A DNA stretch of 38,622 nucleotides, from the NCBI GenBank assembly GCA_905235855.1, contig CAJONE010000012.1, forward strand, positions 1-38,622, given 5' to 3'. Every line of letters begins with the position of its first letter. Positions within the stretch are counted from its first letter, which is position 1. Origin of the DNA: an uncultured Bacteroidales bacterium (GTDB taxonomy: Bacteria > Bacteroidota > Bacteroidia > Bacteroidales > P3). Shown in pieces: positions 17,958 through 25,924 of this stretch. A program made the translations under genes and the position numbers. A model generated the notes under the pieces. The model saw only the letters and a program-made list of their open reading frames with translations, did not search any database and was not told the DNA's origin.

Positions 17958-19460
17958 ATGGGCATTGTAGCACGGCAAAGCATTAAAGGTTCCTTGGCAA
18001 ACTATATAGGTGTGGCGATTGGTTTCGCCACCACGTTCTTCGTGCTGACCGACTGCCTTTCGTCCGAGGAAATCGGTCTCACCCGCGTTTTGGTCGATGC
18101 CGCCACACTGTTTGCCGCACTTGCCCAACTGGGCACCAACTCGACCATAATCCGATATTTCCCATACTTCAACGACGGCAAGCGAAACCATGGCATTTTT
18201 GGGCTGAGTGTATTGTTTCCGCTGGTGGGTTTCTTACTTGTAACGATAGTGCTTCTGCTTTTCAGGGGCGAAATAACAGGACTCTACGCCGAACGGTCGC
18301 CTCTCATAAAAGACTATTTCCACCTTCTGCCGCCGCTGACACTGTTTGTGCTTTACATCACCGTGTGCGAATCAAACGCCAACGTGCTGATGCGCATCAC
18401 TGTTCCGAAACTGATACGCGAAGTAGGCATACGGGTGTTCAATCTCGTGTGCTACCTGCTCTACGGCAATGGGCTTATCGGTTTCGACCTGTTTGTGGTT
18501 TTGTTCACAGCCTCCTACGGAGTGGCATTGCTGCTCAACCTGTGTTATCTTGTATCGCTCAAGCGCGTTTCGTTCAAAATGGACCTCACGCCTGTGGGAC
18601 GGCACACTCTGACTGAGATGATCCGCTATTCGCTGTTTATGACAATTGTGGTGCTCGCCAACAATTCGCAGCTACTGGGAAGCCTCTTTATCGGAGCCAA
18701 AGAGGGACTCGCGCTCACCGGCGTGTATACGATAGCGTTTTTCATCGCCAACGTGGTTGAGGTGCCAGGACGCTCACTAAGCGCAATAAGCCGTCCGCTC
18801 GTGGCAACCGCCGCCAAAGATAACGACTGGGCCGAAGTGTCTGCGATAGCGCGCAATGTGTCGTTGCACCAATTTATGGTGAGTGTGTTCATACTGGTGT
18901 TTATCTGGATAAACCTTGACGCGCTTTTCGACATAATACCCAATGGCGACGGGTATCGCGACGGCAAGTGGGTGGTGCTCATCCTCGGTATTGCAAAAAT
19001 CATAAACAGCACACTCTCGATAGGAACCGATGTGCTGAATTACTCCAAGCACTACCGCATCTCGATAGTGTTTGTGCTGATACTCTCTGTCTCGATTGTC
19101 GTGCTTAACTATTGGCTGGTTGGAGCATGGAGCATCAACGGAGCCGCCGCCGCCACACTTTTCGCATATCTGCTCTATTACGCCGGCCTGCTGCTATACA
19201 TTGGCCTAAAGCTGAAAGTATCGCCATTTTCGCTTGCACAGCTCAAGGTGGCGGCTACGGGCGCAGGCGTTGTGGCCGCCGCCATGCTGTGGAGCCACAT
19301 CGTCACACCACATTTCCACGAAGGCATGGCAGCAACCCTTGCCGACGCAACCGTCAAAACACTGCTTTTGGCAATCGCCGCAACAACAATTCTCTATAAA
19401 TTGAAAATTTCGCCGCACGTCAATGCCATCATCGACAAAGCTATACACAGGCACAAGTAG
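17958..19460 (+). CDS. Polysaccharide/O-antigen flippase (Wzx-like, MOP superfamily)
   Basis: A 500-residue polytopic membrane protein with about 12-14 hydrophobic segments spread along its whole length. It begins with the characteristic short amphipathic lead QSIKGSLANYIGVAIGF of Wzx-type exporters. Members flip undecaprenyl-linked glycans across the inner membrane. The pattern (DAATLFAALAQLGTNSTIIRYFPYF near 48-72) fits the lipopolysaccharide biosynthesis/oligosaccharide flippase group. It stands alone, with a promoter upstream and a terminator downstream, rather than inside a glycan gene cluster. Its substrate is therefore unknown; the small sugar transferase at 7388-7975 could start the same glycan, but nothing in the sequence proves this. 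Confidence 0.88.
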   Translation: MGIVARQSIKGSLANYIGVAIGFATTFFVLTDCLSSEEIGLTRVLVDAATLFAALAQLGTNSTIIRYFPYFNDGKRNHGIFGLSVLFPLVGFLLVTIVLLLFRGEITGLYAERSPLIKDYFHLLPPLTLFVLYITVCESNANVLMRITVPKLIREVGIRVFNLVCYLLYGNGLIGFDLFVVLFTASYGVALLLNLCYLVSLKRVSFKMDLTPVGRHTLTEMIRYSLFMTIVVLANNSQLLGSLFIGAKEGLALTGVYTIAFFIANVVEVPGRSLSAISRPLVATAAKDNDWAEVSAIARNVSLHQFMVSVFILVFIWINLDALFDIIPNGDGYRDGKWVVLILGIAKIINSTLSIGTDVLNYSKHYRISIVFVLILSVSIVVLNYWLVGAWSINGAAAATLFAYLLYYAGLLLYIGLKLKVSPFSLAQLKVAATGAGVVAAAMLWSHIVTPHFHEGMAATLADATVKTLLLAIAATTILYKLKISPHVNAIIDKAIHRHK

Positions 19461-19511
19461 ATAGAACTGATAGGCTGACAACCCGTTTGCAGGCCGCAAA
19501 CAATGAATAAA

Positions 19512-19538
19512 AAAGAGTACCGTGTGCCGGTACCCTTT
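19512..19538. terminator. Bidirectional terminator between flippase and lipoprotein genes
   Basis: An 11-bp stem with one mismatch (AAAGaGTACCG with CGGTACcCTTT) and a 5-nt loop. It has an A-rich left flank and a TTT right side and lies between convergent genes. Confidence 0.65.
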
Positions 19539-19605
19539 GCTTTAGTGAACACTGTCGGGTTGTAGTTCAGTTCATCGCCTTTCACGATAGATTTAGCCTG
19601 TCAGG

Positions 19606-20019
19606 TCACTCTTTTTTTCTGGAAGGAACGGTCTTTATCATGTCGTGAGCCTTCCAAACGCCATTGCGCTTGCGCAGCTCGACCGTGCCGGAACATTGTT
19701 TTATAGGAGTTTTCTTGCTCCAATACGCGGTGGCCGTAGTGTCGCTGGTGAGTTTGACTTTTGAGATCCTGATTTCGGCCGGCATATTGGCCTCGATGTT
19801 TTCACGACTGACGCTTTTCATCAGATGACGCGCCACCGGTAGTGTCTTGGCTCTGGTTTCTGCGGTGGCAAAGAGAGCAGCCCTGTCGATGTTGTAGTTT
19901 CCAAGAGCAAGCTCGTATTCGTAGGCAACCTGCTTTACCTGCTTCTTTTCCGATGTCTGGCACGAGCAGGCGGTGATGAAAAGCGCAGTGATAGCAAACA
20001 CGTATAATTTGCGGGGCAT
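19606..20019 (-). CDS. Small lipoprotein, DUF4878/NTF2-like fold suspected
   Basis: A 137-residue protein with a lipoprotein signal (MPRKLYVFAITALFITAC, Cys18). The mature part starts with a helical stretch (KQVKQVAYEYELALGNYNIDRAALFA) and ends in beta strands (EIRISKVKLTSDTTATAYW, GTVELRKRNGVWKAHDM). The final pattern, a strand ending in G-x-W-K, is common in small NTF2-like Bacteroidota lipoproteins annotated as DUF4878. That assignment is by shape only. The gene lies downstream of another lipoprotein gene but is separated from it by a strong terminator, so it probably has its own promoter (TATGTTTC near 20055 is a 7-of-8 match). Confidence 0.8.
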   Translation of the reverse strand: MPRKLYVFAITALFITACSCQTSEKKQVKQVAYEYELALGNYNIDRAALFATAETRAKTLPVARHLMKSVSRENIEANMPAEIRISKVKLTSDTTATAYWSKKTPIKQCSGTVELRKRNGVWKAHDMIKTVPSRKKE

Positions 20020-20066
20020 AGTCTTTAGGGGTTAGTCTGTTCTGACAAAACTGTTGAAACATAAAA

Positions 20067-20098
20067 CAAAAGAGGCTACTGTTGGGCAGCCTCTTTTG
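20067..20098 (-). terminator. Strong terminator downstream of the two-lipoprotein operon
   Basis: A perfect 11-bp stem (CAAAAGAGGCT with AGCCTCTTTTG) closes a 10-nt loop, with the T-run in the stem itself. It lies 20 bp after the stop of the P/E-rich lipoprotein gene. Confidence 0.8.
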
Positions 20099-20117
20099 TA
20101 TAAAAAAGTGTTACGCG

Positions 20118-20495
20118 TTATTTCTTTTTGGAGGCTTTGACCTTACCATCGGTGGTGGTGACGGTAGCACCGCCCTTGTTGATCTCGACAGCGGTACCCT
20201 TGCCAGCCTTGATAGAAACGCTACCATCCTCGTTGGCCTTTATTTCGGTCTTCGGGGCGGGAGCCGGTTCTTCGACTTTCTTGGGTTCAGCTTTAACTTC
20301 GGGTTGAGCAGCGGGCTCCTGAACAGCTTCAGCCACTACTTCTTCAACGGGAGCAGGTGCGGGTTCTTCAACAACAACGGGAGTGGTGTCGATGGTGTCG
20401 GTAGCCTCGGTCTTATCGTTACCCTTGCAGGTGCAGGCCACAGTAAGACCCATAACTGCAACAGCGAGTGCAATGTTTCTTACGATAGTTTTCAT
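20118..20495 (-). CDS. Small Pro/Glu/Ala-rich lipoprotein
   Basis: A 125-residue protein with a lipobox TVAC (Cys21). Residues 38-85 are a low-complexity Pro-Ala-Glu-Val stretch with repeated EEPAPAP and EPAAQPEV units, of the kind that forms an extended periplasmic spacer. The last 40 residues contain short parallel repeats (GSVSIKAGKGTAVEINKGG) and a Lys-rich end (KVKASKKK). The spacer plus basic tail suggests a protein anchored in one membrane and reaching into the periplasm or towards peptidoglycan; this is inference. I know no family for it. It lies 34 bp after the next lipoprotein gene and ends at a strong terminator. Confidence 0.82.
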   Translation of the reverse strand: MKTIVRNIALAVAVMGLTVACTCKGNDKTEATDTIDTTPVVVEEPAPAPVEEVVAEAVQEPAAQPEVKAEPKKVEEPAPAPKTEIKANEDGSVSIKAGKGTAVEINKGGATVTTTDGKVKASKKK

Positions 20496-20529
20496 GATGT
20501 TTTTTTGATGTTTGTTTGGTTAAACAATC

Positions 20530-21063
20530 TTATTTAACGAGTTTACCGTTTTTGGCTATATCGCGAACAGTCCATTCCACGTTGGTGAGCTGAACCTTCA
20601 TGGCGACATCGGTGAGTCCTTGTTTCTCGTTCTTCATGGTCTGGTCAATGGTGCCCTCAATGGTCTTGGCGTTGAGGTCGACATTGGTCAGTTCCTGAGA
20701 AGCAGCGGTAGCCTGCCAATTGCCGTAACCTTCGGCATCGACATCATTTTCGTTCTCAAAATATCCAATGACATAGCCGTTCGACATGCCGTAGTTGCCA
20801 GCCTCTTTGCCGGTGAAACCCTGCACGTAGGTGGTGTTGGGATCAGTGTAGCTGCCATTGCTGCCAGCGATAGCCATAATGTTCTCATTGCCGTCTTTGG
20901 TGGCTGCATCGAGGGTCACGTCAACATAAACCTCGGTGGCTTCCCATTTCTCCTCACCCAGAGTGACGGTCATAGCGTTGTCAGCGACTTTGTCCTTGTT
21001 GCAGGAGGTGAACATAGCACCGGCTGCGAGAGCTACTGCGCAAATTGCAAAAATTTTTTTCAT
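20530..21063 (-). CDS. Hypothetical lipoprotein (177 aa)
   Basis: Lipoprotein signal MKKIFAICAVALAAGAMFTSC with Cys21, then NKDK. The mature 156 residues are predicted to be mainly beta and begin MTVTLGEEKWEATEVYVDVT. This resembles small Bacteroidota lipoproteins in which a beta-sandwich starts with an aligned xLGExxW motif. It ends in TNVEWTVRDIAKNGKLVK. Function is not known. It is the first gene of a two-gene operon with the P/E-rich lipoprotein; a full -7 box lies 58 bp upstream. Confidence 0.85.
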   Translation of the reverse strand: MKKIFAICAVALAAGAMFTSCNKDKVADNAMTVTLGEEKWEATEVYVDVTLDAATKDGNENIMAIAGSNGSYTDPNTTYVQGFTGKEAGNYGMSNGYVIGYFENENDVDAEGYGNWQATAASQELTNVDLNAKTIEGTIDQTMKNEKQGLTDVAMKVQLTNVEWTVRDIAKNGKLVK

Positions 21064-21120
21064 CGTTTTGAAAATTTAAGTTAATAAATAATGTTTGTTA
21101 GATTCATGATTTTGGTGTTG

Positions 21121-21128
21121 CAAAAGTA
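21121..21128 (-). promoter_or_regulatory. -7 promoter box of the two-lipoprotein operon
   Basis: The minus strand reads TACTTTTG (full TAnnTTTG match), 58 bp before the ATG of the 177-residue lipoprotein. Confidence 0.6.
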
Positions 21129-21226
21129 CAATTTATTTCGTTTATGGGCATTTTCGAGTGTCATTTTTGTGTTAAGATTTATTAAAATTTGGGACATCTT
21201 AATGTGTATCAAACTATTATCTGAGC

Positions 21227-21280
21227 AATCGGAGTGATCAGAATAATCAGAGTAATCGGAGTATTCGGAATAATCGGAGT
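21227..21280. repeat. Six-copy 9-bp imperfect tandem repeat
   Basis: Exactly 54 bp divide into six 9-mers: AATCGGAGT, GATCAGAAT, AATCAGAGT, AATCGGAGT, ATTCGGAAT, AATCGGAGT. The repeat unit is a multiple of three, so on the minus strand it reads as Ser-Asp/Glu-Tyr repeats, but no gene is supported there. Confidence 0.9.
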
Positions 21281-21499
21281 TTATCAATAGTACATTATAC
21301 TATGAAGCCGAAGTGCGATATGGGGCTTTGATATAAGATCGTAAAGCAGATGCTTTTTCAGTGGGCAGACATGACTTTTATGCGGCAAAAAAAGAGATAA
21401 CAAATTATCTGTTTACTATTCAACATCTTGATAATGCAAGGAGCCATACAAAAAAACATTTCATATACATATCGGTTTTCACAATCCACAATGTTTGCG

Positions 21500-21507
21500 T
21501 AATTTTG
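21500..21507 (+). promoter_or_regulatory. -7 promoter box for the C69 peptidase gene
   Basis: TAATTTTG matches TAnnTTTG and lies 30 bp before the start codon; TTTT about 20 bp further upstream is near the -33 position. Confidence 0.6.
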
Positions 21508-21536
21508 CAAACAAATAAACTAAAACAGATTTTGTT

Positions 21537-23294
21537 ATGAATTTACGTAACCACACCTTTGCAGTTTCGGTGTTCTGCGCATTGGCGTTTATGATGCCAC
21601 GTTCAGCCGATGCATGCACCAACTTTCTGTTCACGCCCGGAGCCACCAAGGACGGCTCGGCTATGATAACCTATGCGGCCGACTCGCACACACTGTATGG
21701 CGAGCTGTACTATCGCCGCGCGGCAGACTATCCCGCCGGGACGATGATAATGCTGTATGAGTGGGACACCGGCAAGAAGCTTTTTGAAATCCCGCAGGTT
21801 GCCCACACCTATAATGTAGTGGGCAACATAAACGAATATCAGCTGGCCATTGGCGAAACCACCTATGGAGGCCGCGAGGAATGCTGGAAGACACCCGTCA
21901 AAGGAATAGACTACGGCTCGCTCATATACCTCACCCTGCAACGGGCCAAGACAGCGCGCGAAGCAATACGCATTATGACCGGCCTTGTCGAGGAGTACGG
22001 CTATTGCAGCGAGGGCGAGAGTTTCTCAATCTGCGACCCCGACGAGGTGTGGATACTCGAAATGATAGGCAAACGAGCCGAATACGACACCGTGAAGGGC
22101 AAACCTGTGATGAAGAAACAGTATAAGGGCTACAAGGACGGAGCTGTATGGGTTGCACGGCGCATACCGAACGGCTACGTCAGCGGACACGCCAACCAGG
22201 CCCGCATAACCACTTTCCCGCTCGAGACCAAAGGTTCGTTCAAATCAATCAGCAGCAAGAACATGAAGAACCTTATGCACAGCGAAGTGGAGTGCGTTTA
22301 CGCCTCCGATGTCATCACTTTCGCGCGCCAGCGCGGCTGGTTTAACGGCAAAGACGAGGAGTTCAGTTTTGCCGACACCTACTGTCCACTCACTTTCAGC
22401 GGAATACGTGGCTGCGACGCACGCGTGTATGCCATGTTCAACCGTGTCAACAACGGAATGCAGAAATACGAGAAATATGCTATGGGCGACCCCAAGGCCG
22501 AACGTCTGCCACTTTGGATAAAACCGGACCACAAGATAGACGTGAAAGAGGTGATGAACCTTATGCGCGACCACTACGAAGGAACCGCCATGGACATGAC
22601 AAAGGACGTGGGGGCTGGCCCGTTTGCGTGTCCCTACCGCTGGCGTCCGATGAACTTCGAGCTTGACGGGAAAAGATATATCCATGAGCGAGCCACCTCG
22701 ACCCAGCAGACCGGTTTCTCGTTCGTAGCCCAGTGCCGCGGATATATCACAAACCGCCGCATGGCCGGCATACTGTGGTTCGGCGTGGACGACACTTATT
22801 CGACCTGCTATTGCCCGATGTACTGCGGCCTGACCGAAATCCCCGAATGTTTCCGCGAAGGCAACGGCTCGATGACCGAATATTCCGAAACGGCGGCATT
22901 CTGGCTTTTTAACCGCGTCACAAACTTCTGCTACAGCCGCTACAAAGACATGATTGTAGACCTTCAGAAAATGCAAAGCCGCCTCGAAGACAAGTTTATC
23001 CGCGAACTGGCTCACCGCGACAAGAAATTCGAACGTCTCGACGATGCCCAGCTACAGACCGAACTGAACAATTTTTCGCGCGAGGCCGCACAAGAGATGA
23101 TGCGCGAGTGGACCAAACTCGACCATTACCTGCTTGTGAAATACATTGATGGCAACGTCAAAAAAGAGACCAACGGCCACTTCAAGACCACCGAGACAGG
23201 AATGAGTGCATTCCCCAACCAGCCGGAATACCCCAAATGGTTCTACCGCCAAATAGTGGAAGACCACGGCCAGGTGATAGAAGAGAAGTTCTGA
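21537..23294 (+). CDS. Secreted C69 family dipeptidase (N-terminal nucleophile hydrolase)
   Basis: A 585-residue exported peptidase of the C69/PepD family. The signal peptide ends in PRSADA, which places Cys27 (ACTNFLFTPGATKDGS) at the mature N-terminus. That cysteine is the expected N-terminal nucleophile. The family blocks for the substrate pocket follow (YNVVGNINEYQLAIGETTYGG; YGYCSEGESFSICDPDEVW; GYVSGHANQARITTF). Members cleave dipeptides, so a role in periplasmic peptide use is likely. The length is normal for the long Bacteroidota form. It has its own promoter and a strong terminator, hence a single-gene unit. Confidence 0.93.
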   Translation: MNLRNHTFAVSVFCALAFMMPRSADACTNFLFTPGATKDGSAMITYAADSHTLYGELYYRRAADYPAGTMIMLYEWDTGKKLFEIPQVAHTYNVVGNINEYQLAIGETTYGGREECWKTPVKGIDYGSLIYLTLQRAKTAREAIRIMTGLVEEYGYCSEGESFSICDPDEVWILEMIGKRAEYDTVKGKPVMKKQYKGYKDGAVWVARRIPNGYVSGHANQARITTFPLETKGSFKSISSKNMKNLMHSEVECVYASDVITFARQRGWFNGKDEEFSFADTYCPLTFSGIRGCDARVYAMFNRVNNGMQKYEKYAMGDPKAERLPLWIKPDHKIDVKEVMNLMRDHYEGTAMDMTKDVGAGPFACPYRWRPMNFELDGKRYIHERATSTQQTGFSFVAQCRGYITNRRMAGILWFGVDDTYSTCYCPMYCGLTEIPECFREGNGSMTEYSETAAFWLFNRVTNFCYSRYKDMIVDLQKMQSRLEDKFIRELAHRDKKFERLDDAQLQTELNNFSREAAQEMMREWTKLDHYLLVKYIDGNVKKETNGHFKTTETGMSAFPNQPEYPKWFYRQIVEDHGQVIEEKF

Positions 23295-23312
23295 CCCTAC
23301 AATATTGACTTG

Positions 23313-23361
23313 AAGGAGCCGCAACCTTTTACACAAAAGGCTGCGGCTTCACCTTTTTTAT
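23313..23361 (+). terminator. Strong terminator after the C69 peptidase gene
   Basis: A two-part stem (AGCCGCA-a-CCTTTT with AAAAGG-c-TGCGGCT) with an ACAC loop is followed by CACCTTTTTT. It lies about 25 bp after the stop codon. Confidence 0.9.
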
Positions 23362-23415
23362 CCAAAATAAAAGTTTTTTATTTCCGTTATACAACTGTAA
23401 TACAATATCAGCCAC

Positions 23416-24477
23416 ATGGAAGAACTTGAATACGCAGAAGAAGGTCGCACAGAGCTGTCGCAACTAGGCGAATTTGCCCTTATTGACCGGATTACACAGG
23501 GGTTTGCACCGCGCAGCAAGAGCACAATCAAAGGCATCGGCGACGACTGCGCCGTGATAGGCAACAGCCGACAAAAGCTACTCCTCACGACCGATACCAT
23601 GGCCGAGGGCGTGAATTTCGACATGATGTACACCCCACTGAAGCATTTGGGATACAAAGCTGTGGCACGTAGTTTGAGCAACGTGGCTGCCATGAACGGC
23701 AGACCATTGCAGATTTTAGTAAGCATAGCCGTAAGCAACCGCTACTCGGTAGAGGCGATAGAACAGATTTACGAAGGTGTGCGTCGGTGTTGCGACCGCT
23801 ACGACGTTGACCTTGTGGGCGGCGACACAACAAGCAGCCGCAGCGGGCTGGTAATCACGGTAACAACCGTAGGCATGGCCGAGGAAGAAAAACTGACTTA
23901 CCGCAGCGGAGCTCATTTGCACGACCTTATATGCTGCACGGGTGATTTGGGCAGTGCCTATGCGGGGCTGCTCGTCCTGGAACGCGAAAAAGTGACCTTC
24001 AAGGCCGACCCGACATTCCAGCCCGACCTTGACGGCTACGACTATGTACTGGAACGCTATCTGAAACCCGAACCACGGCTTGACATAATTAACAGACTGC
24101 GCGAAAACGAGATAGTACCAACCAGCATGATTGACGTGAGCGACGGTTTGGCCAGCGAACTGCTGCATATATGCAAAGAGTCGAACTGCGGCTGCGACAT
24201 TTACGAGGAACGGCTCCCGATCGACTACCAGACCACACGCGTATGCAGCGAGATGAGCAACAATATGCTTCCGATAAGCAACGCGCTCAACGGCGGTGAA
24301 GACTACGAACTGCTGTTCACAATAGCCCAAAGCGACTACGAGAAAACCAAAACCATTGAGGGGGTTCACATAATAGGCCATATCACCGAGGCCGCCTCGA
24401 AAGCAAGGCTTATCACGCCGCAAAACACAGCCATAGACCTTGTGGCACAAGGCTGGGTGGCAAAAGACGACAAGTGA
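23416..24477 (+). CDS. thiL: Thiamine-monophosphate kinase
   Basis: A 353-residue cytosolic kinase of the PurM/SelD-like superfamily that makes thiamine diphosphate from thiamine monophosphate. Typical blocks are present: LGEFALIDRI at about 17-26, the metal site GIGDDCAVI (40-48), TTDTMAEGVNFD (58-69), the second metal loop DLVGGDTTSS and the late NGGEDYELLFT motif. The N-terminus has about 15 extra residues, as in other Bacteroidota. It opens a four-gene plus-strand run (thiL, HAD hydrolase, pcm, gldD). No other thi gene is near. Confidence 0.95.
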   Translation: MEELEYAEEGRTELSQLGEFALIDRITQGFAPRSKSTIKGIGDDCAVIGNSRQKLLLTTDTMAEGVNFDMMYTPLKHLGYKAVARSLSNVAAMNGRPLQILVSIAVSNRYSVEAIEQIYEGVRRCCDRYDVDLVGGDTTSSRSGLVITVTTVGMAEEEKLTYRSGAHLHDLICCTGDLGSAYAGLLVLEREKVTFKADPTFQPDLDGYDYVLERYLKPEPRLDIINRLRENEIVPTSMIDVSDGLASELLHICKESNCGCDIYEERLPIDYQTTRVCSEMSNNMLPISNALNGGEDYELLFTIAQSDYEKTKTIEGVHIIGHITEAASKARLITPQNTAIDLVAQGWVAKDDK

Positions 24478-24502
24478 GACACCGAACCCCTATAAAGCAC
24501 CT

Positions 24503-25147
24503 GTGAGCATACGCAACATAATTTTCGACCTCTGCGGTCCAATCGTCACAATCGACCTCGAGCTGATGAACCGACGGTTTCGCGACTTCGGAGTCAAGGC
24601 TGAAAAGCCATACCAACTGCTCAGAAGCGACGGCCTTACCAAGATGTATGAGGCTGGGGAAATCTCCACAGGCGAATTCTGCCGCAGGGTGCGCCATCTG
24701 CTGGCAGCAAAACTCGGCGACACACAGATACTCGAAGCGTGGAACACAATTGTAGCAGACTTCCCCGAAAGCCATATCGAATGCATAAGAGAGTTGCACC
24801 ATCGCTGCCGCCTGTTTCTGTTGAGCAACAGCGATGTCACAAATGCACGCTTTTTCAAGGAGTACCTCAATAGCCAGGCCGGATTTGACTTTGTAGAGGA
24901 CTGTTTCGACGGAGTGTTCTTCAGCTACGACCTTCACGAGCGCAAGCCCAATCCGGCGGTGTTTCAACGAATCGTCGACAAACACGGGCTTGCAACCAGC
25001 GAAACCCTTGTGGTGGACGACTGCCGCAAACACTGCGAGGGTGCCGCATCAATAGGCCTGCACACCCACTGGCTACAGCCCGGCGAAGACATCTGCGAAC
25101 TGGATATACTGACAGCCATCCGCAAAGGAAATGGCACAATCAACTGA
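24503..25147 (+). CDS. HAD-family hydrolase (subfamily IA, YihX-like)
   Basis: A 214-residue haloacid dehalogenase-type phosphatase. Motif I is NIIFDLCGPIVTID with Asp9 as the expected nucleophile; as in YihX-like members, the second Asp of the usual DxD is not kept. Motif II is LFLLSNSD, motif III the lysine in HERKPNP and motif IV VVDDCRKH, so the active site is otherwise complete. The helical cap domain sits between motifs I and II. The GTG at 24503 was chosen as it lies 25 bp after thiL and puts motif I at the usual distance; an ATG at 24440 lies inside thiL. Substrate unknown, probably a small phosphorylated metabolite. Confidence 0.88.
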   Translation: MSIRNIIFDLCGPIVTIDLELMNRRFRDFGVKAEKPYQLLRSDGLTKMYEAGEISTGEFCRRVRHLLAAKLGDTQILEAWNTIVADFPESHIECIRELHHRCRLFLLSNSDVTNARFFKEYLNSQAGFDFVEDCFDGVFFSYDLHERKPNPAVFQRIVDKHGLATSETLVVDDCRKHCEGAASIGLHTHWLQPGEDICELDILTAIRKGNGTIN

Positions 25148-25155
25148 ACACAAAA

Positions 25156-25833
25156 ATGAAACAACCACGAAACCTGACATTAGACCCATATAAACAGCAA
25201 GGACAGAGAATGCAGATGTGCCGCGAACTTCGCAAAAAAGGCATAACCGACGAACGGGTGCTGGCCGCGATGGAAGAAGTTCCGCGACACAGGTTTCTTG
25301 ACATCACGCTTCTGGAACTGGCCTACGAAGATCAAGCCATACCCATACTGTGCGACCAGACCATCTCACAACCCTCTACAGTGGCCACCCAAAGCCAGTT
25401 GCTTAACGTGCAGCCTGGCATGAAAGTGCTCGAAATCGGCACAGGTAGCGGCTATCAAACAGCCATACTATGCGAGCTGGGGGCAAAAGTGTTCACCATA
25501 GAGCGTCAAAAGGGGCTTTTCGACAAAACCAAGAAACTGCTTTGGGACATGCGCTACAACGCCCGCTGCTATCTTGGCGACGGATACAAGGGATTGACCG
25601 AAGTGGACTACGGACCATTCGACCGCGTGATAATAACTTGCGGTGCCCCCTACATACCACAGCCGCTTATGGACCAGCTGAAACCCGATGGCATAATGGT
25701 GATACCTGTGGGCAGCGAGCAGCAGGAGATGCTACGCATAACCAAGCGTCCGGACGAAGAGCCTCTGGTTGAACATTTCGGCAACTGCCGCTTTGTTCCA
25801 ATGCTGGGCAACATACAGTTCAAGTACCAATAA
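25156..25833 (+). CDS. pcm: Protein-L-isoaspartate O-methyltransferase
   Basis: A 225-residue SAM-dependent repair enzyme that methylates isoaspartyl residues in aged proteins. The family loop DQTISQPSTVA lies at 67-77, the SAM motif VLEIGTGSGYQTAIL at 91-105, and the late VPMLGNIQFKYQ block is complete. The length is normal. It starts 8 bp after the HAD hydrolase stop, so the two are co-transcribed. The ending FVPMLGNIQF varies slightly from the usual FVPLVG, which is common in this phylum. Confidence 0.95.
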   Translation: MKQPRNLTLDPYKQQGQRMQMCRELRKKGITDERVLAAMEEVPRHRFLDITLLELAYEDQAIPILCDQTISQPSTVATQSQLLNVQPGMKVLEIGTGSGYQTAILCELGAKVFTIERQKGLFDKTKKLLWDMRYNARCYLGDGYKGLTEVDYGPFDRVIITCGAPYIPQPLMDQLKPDGIMVIPVGSEQQEMLRITKRPDEEPLVEHFGNCRFVPMLGNIQFKYQ

Positions 25834-25891
25834 CGCCACCTCCTGACACGCAGCCTACATAGCCACATGCCGACACACACCTAATCGAAAT

Positions 25892-25900
25892 CCCCCCCCC
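25892..25900 (+). repeat. Nine-C homopolymer tract upstream of gldD
   Basis: A run of nine C residues lies 24 bp before the gldD start. Such tracts are prone to slippage; here a length change would alter the leader, not the reading frame. Confidence 0.85.
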
Positions 25901-25924
25901 ATAATTCAACCATAAACCCACGAA

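Larger units (their letters stand above)
21064..21536. other. Intergenic region with promoters and a 9-bp tandem repeat
   Basis: AT-rich, without a supported gene. It holds the -7 boxes of both flanking genes (21121-21128 minus, 21500-21507 plus), the six-unit tandem repeat at 21227-21280, and a small hairpin at 21395-21410 (AGATAA-CAAA-TTATCT). Confidence 0.7.

Noticed and set aside
21227..21280. CRISPR array
   Set aside because: Units are 9 bp with no spacers and no cas genes are in the window.
21081..21287. Minus-strand frame reading Ser-Asp-Tyr repeats
   Set aside because: The repeats come from the 9-bp tandem DNA repeat, and the frame overlaps the promoter of the lipoprotein operon.
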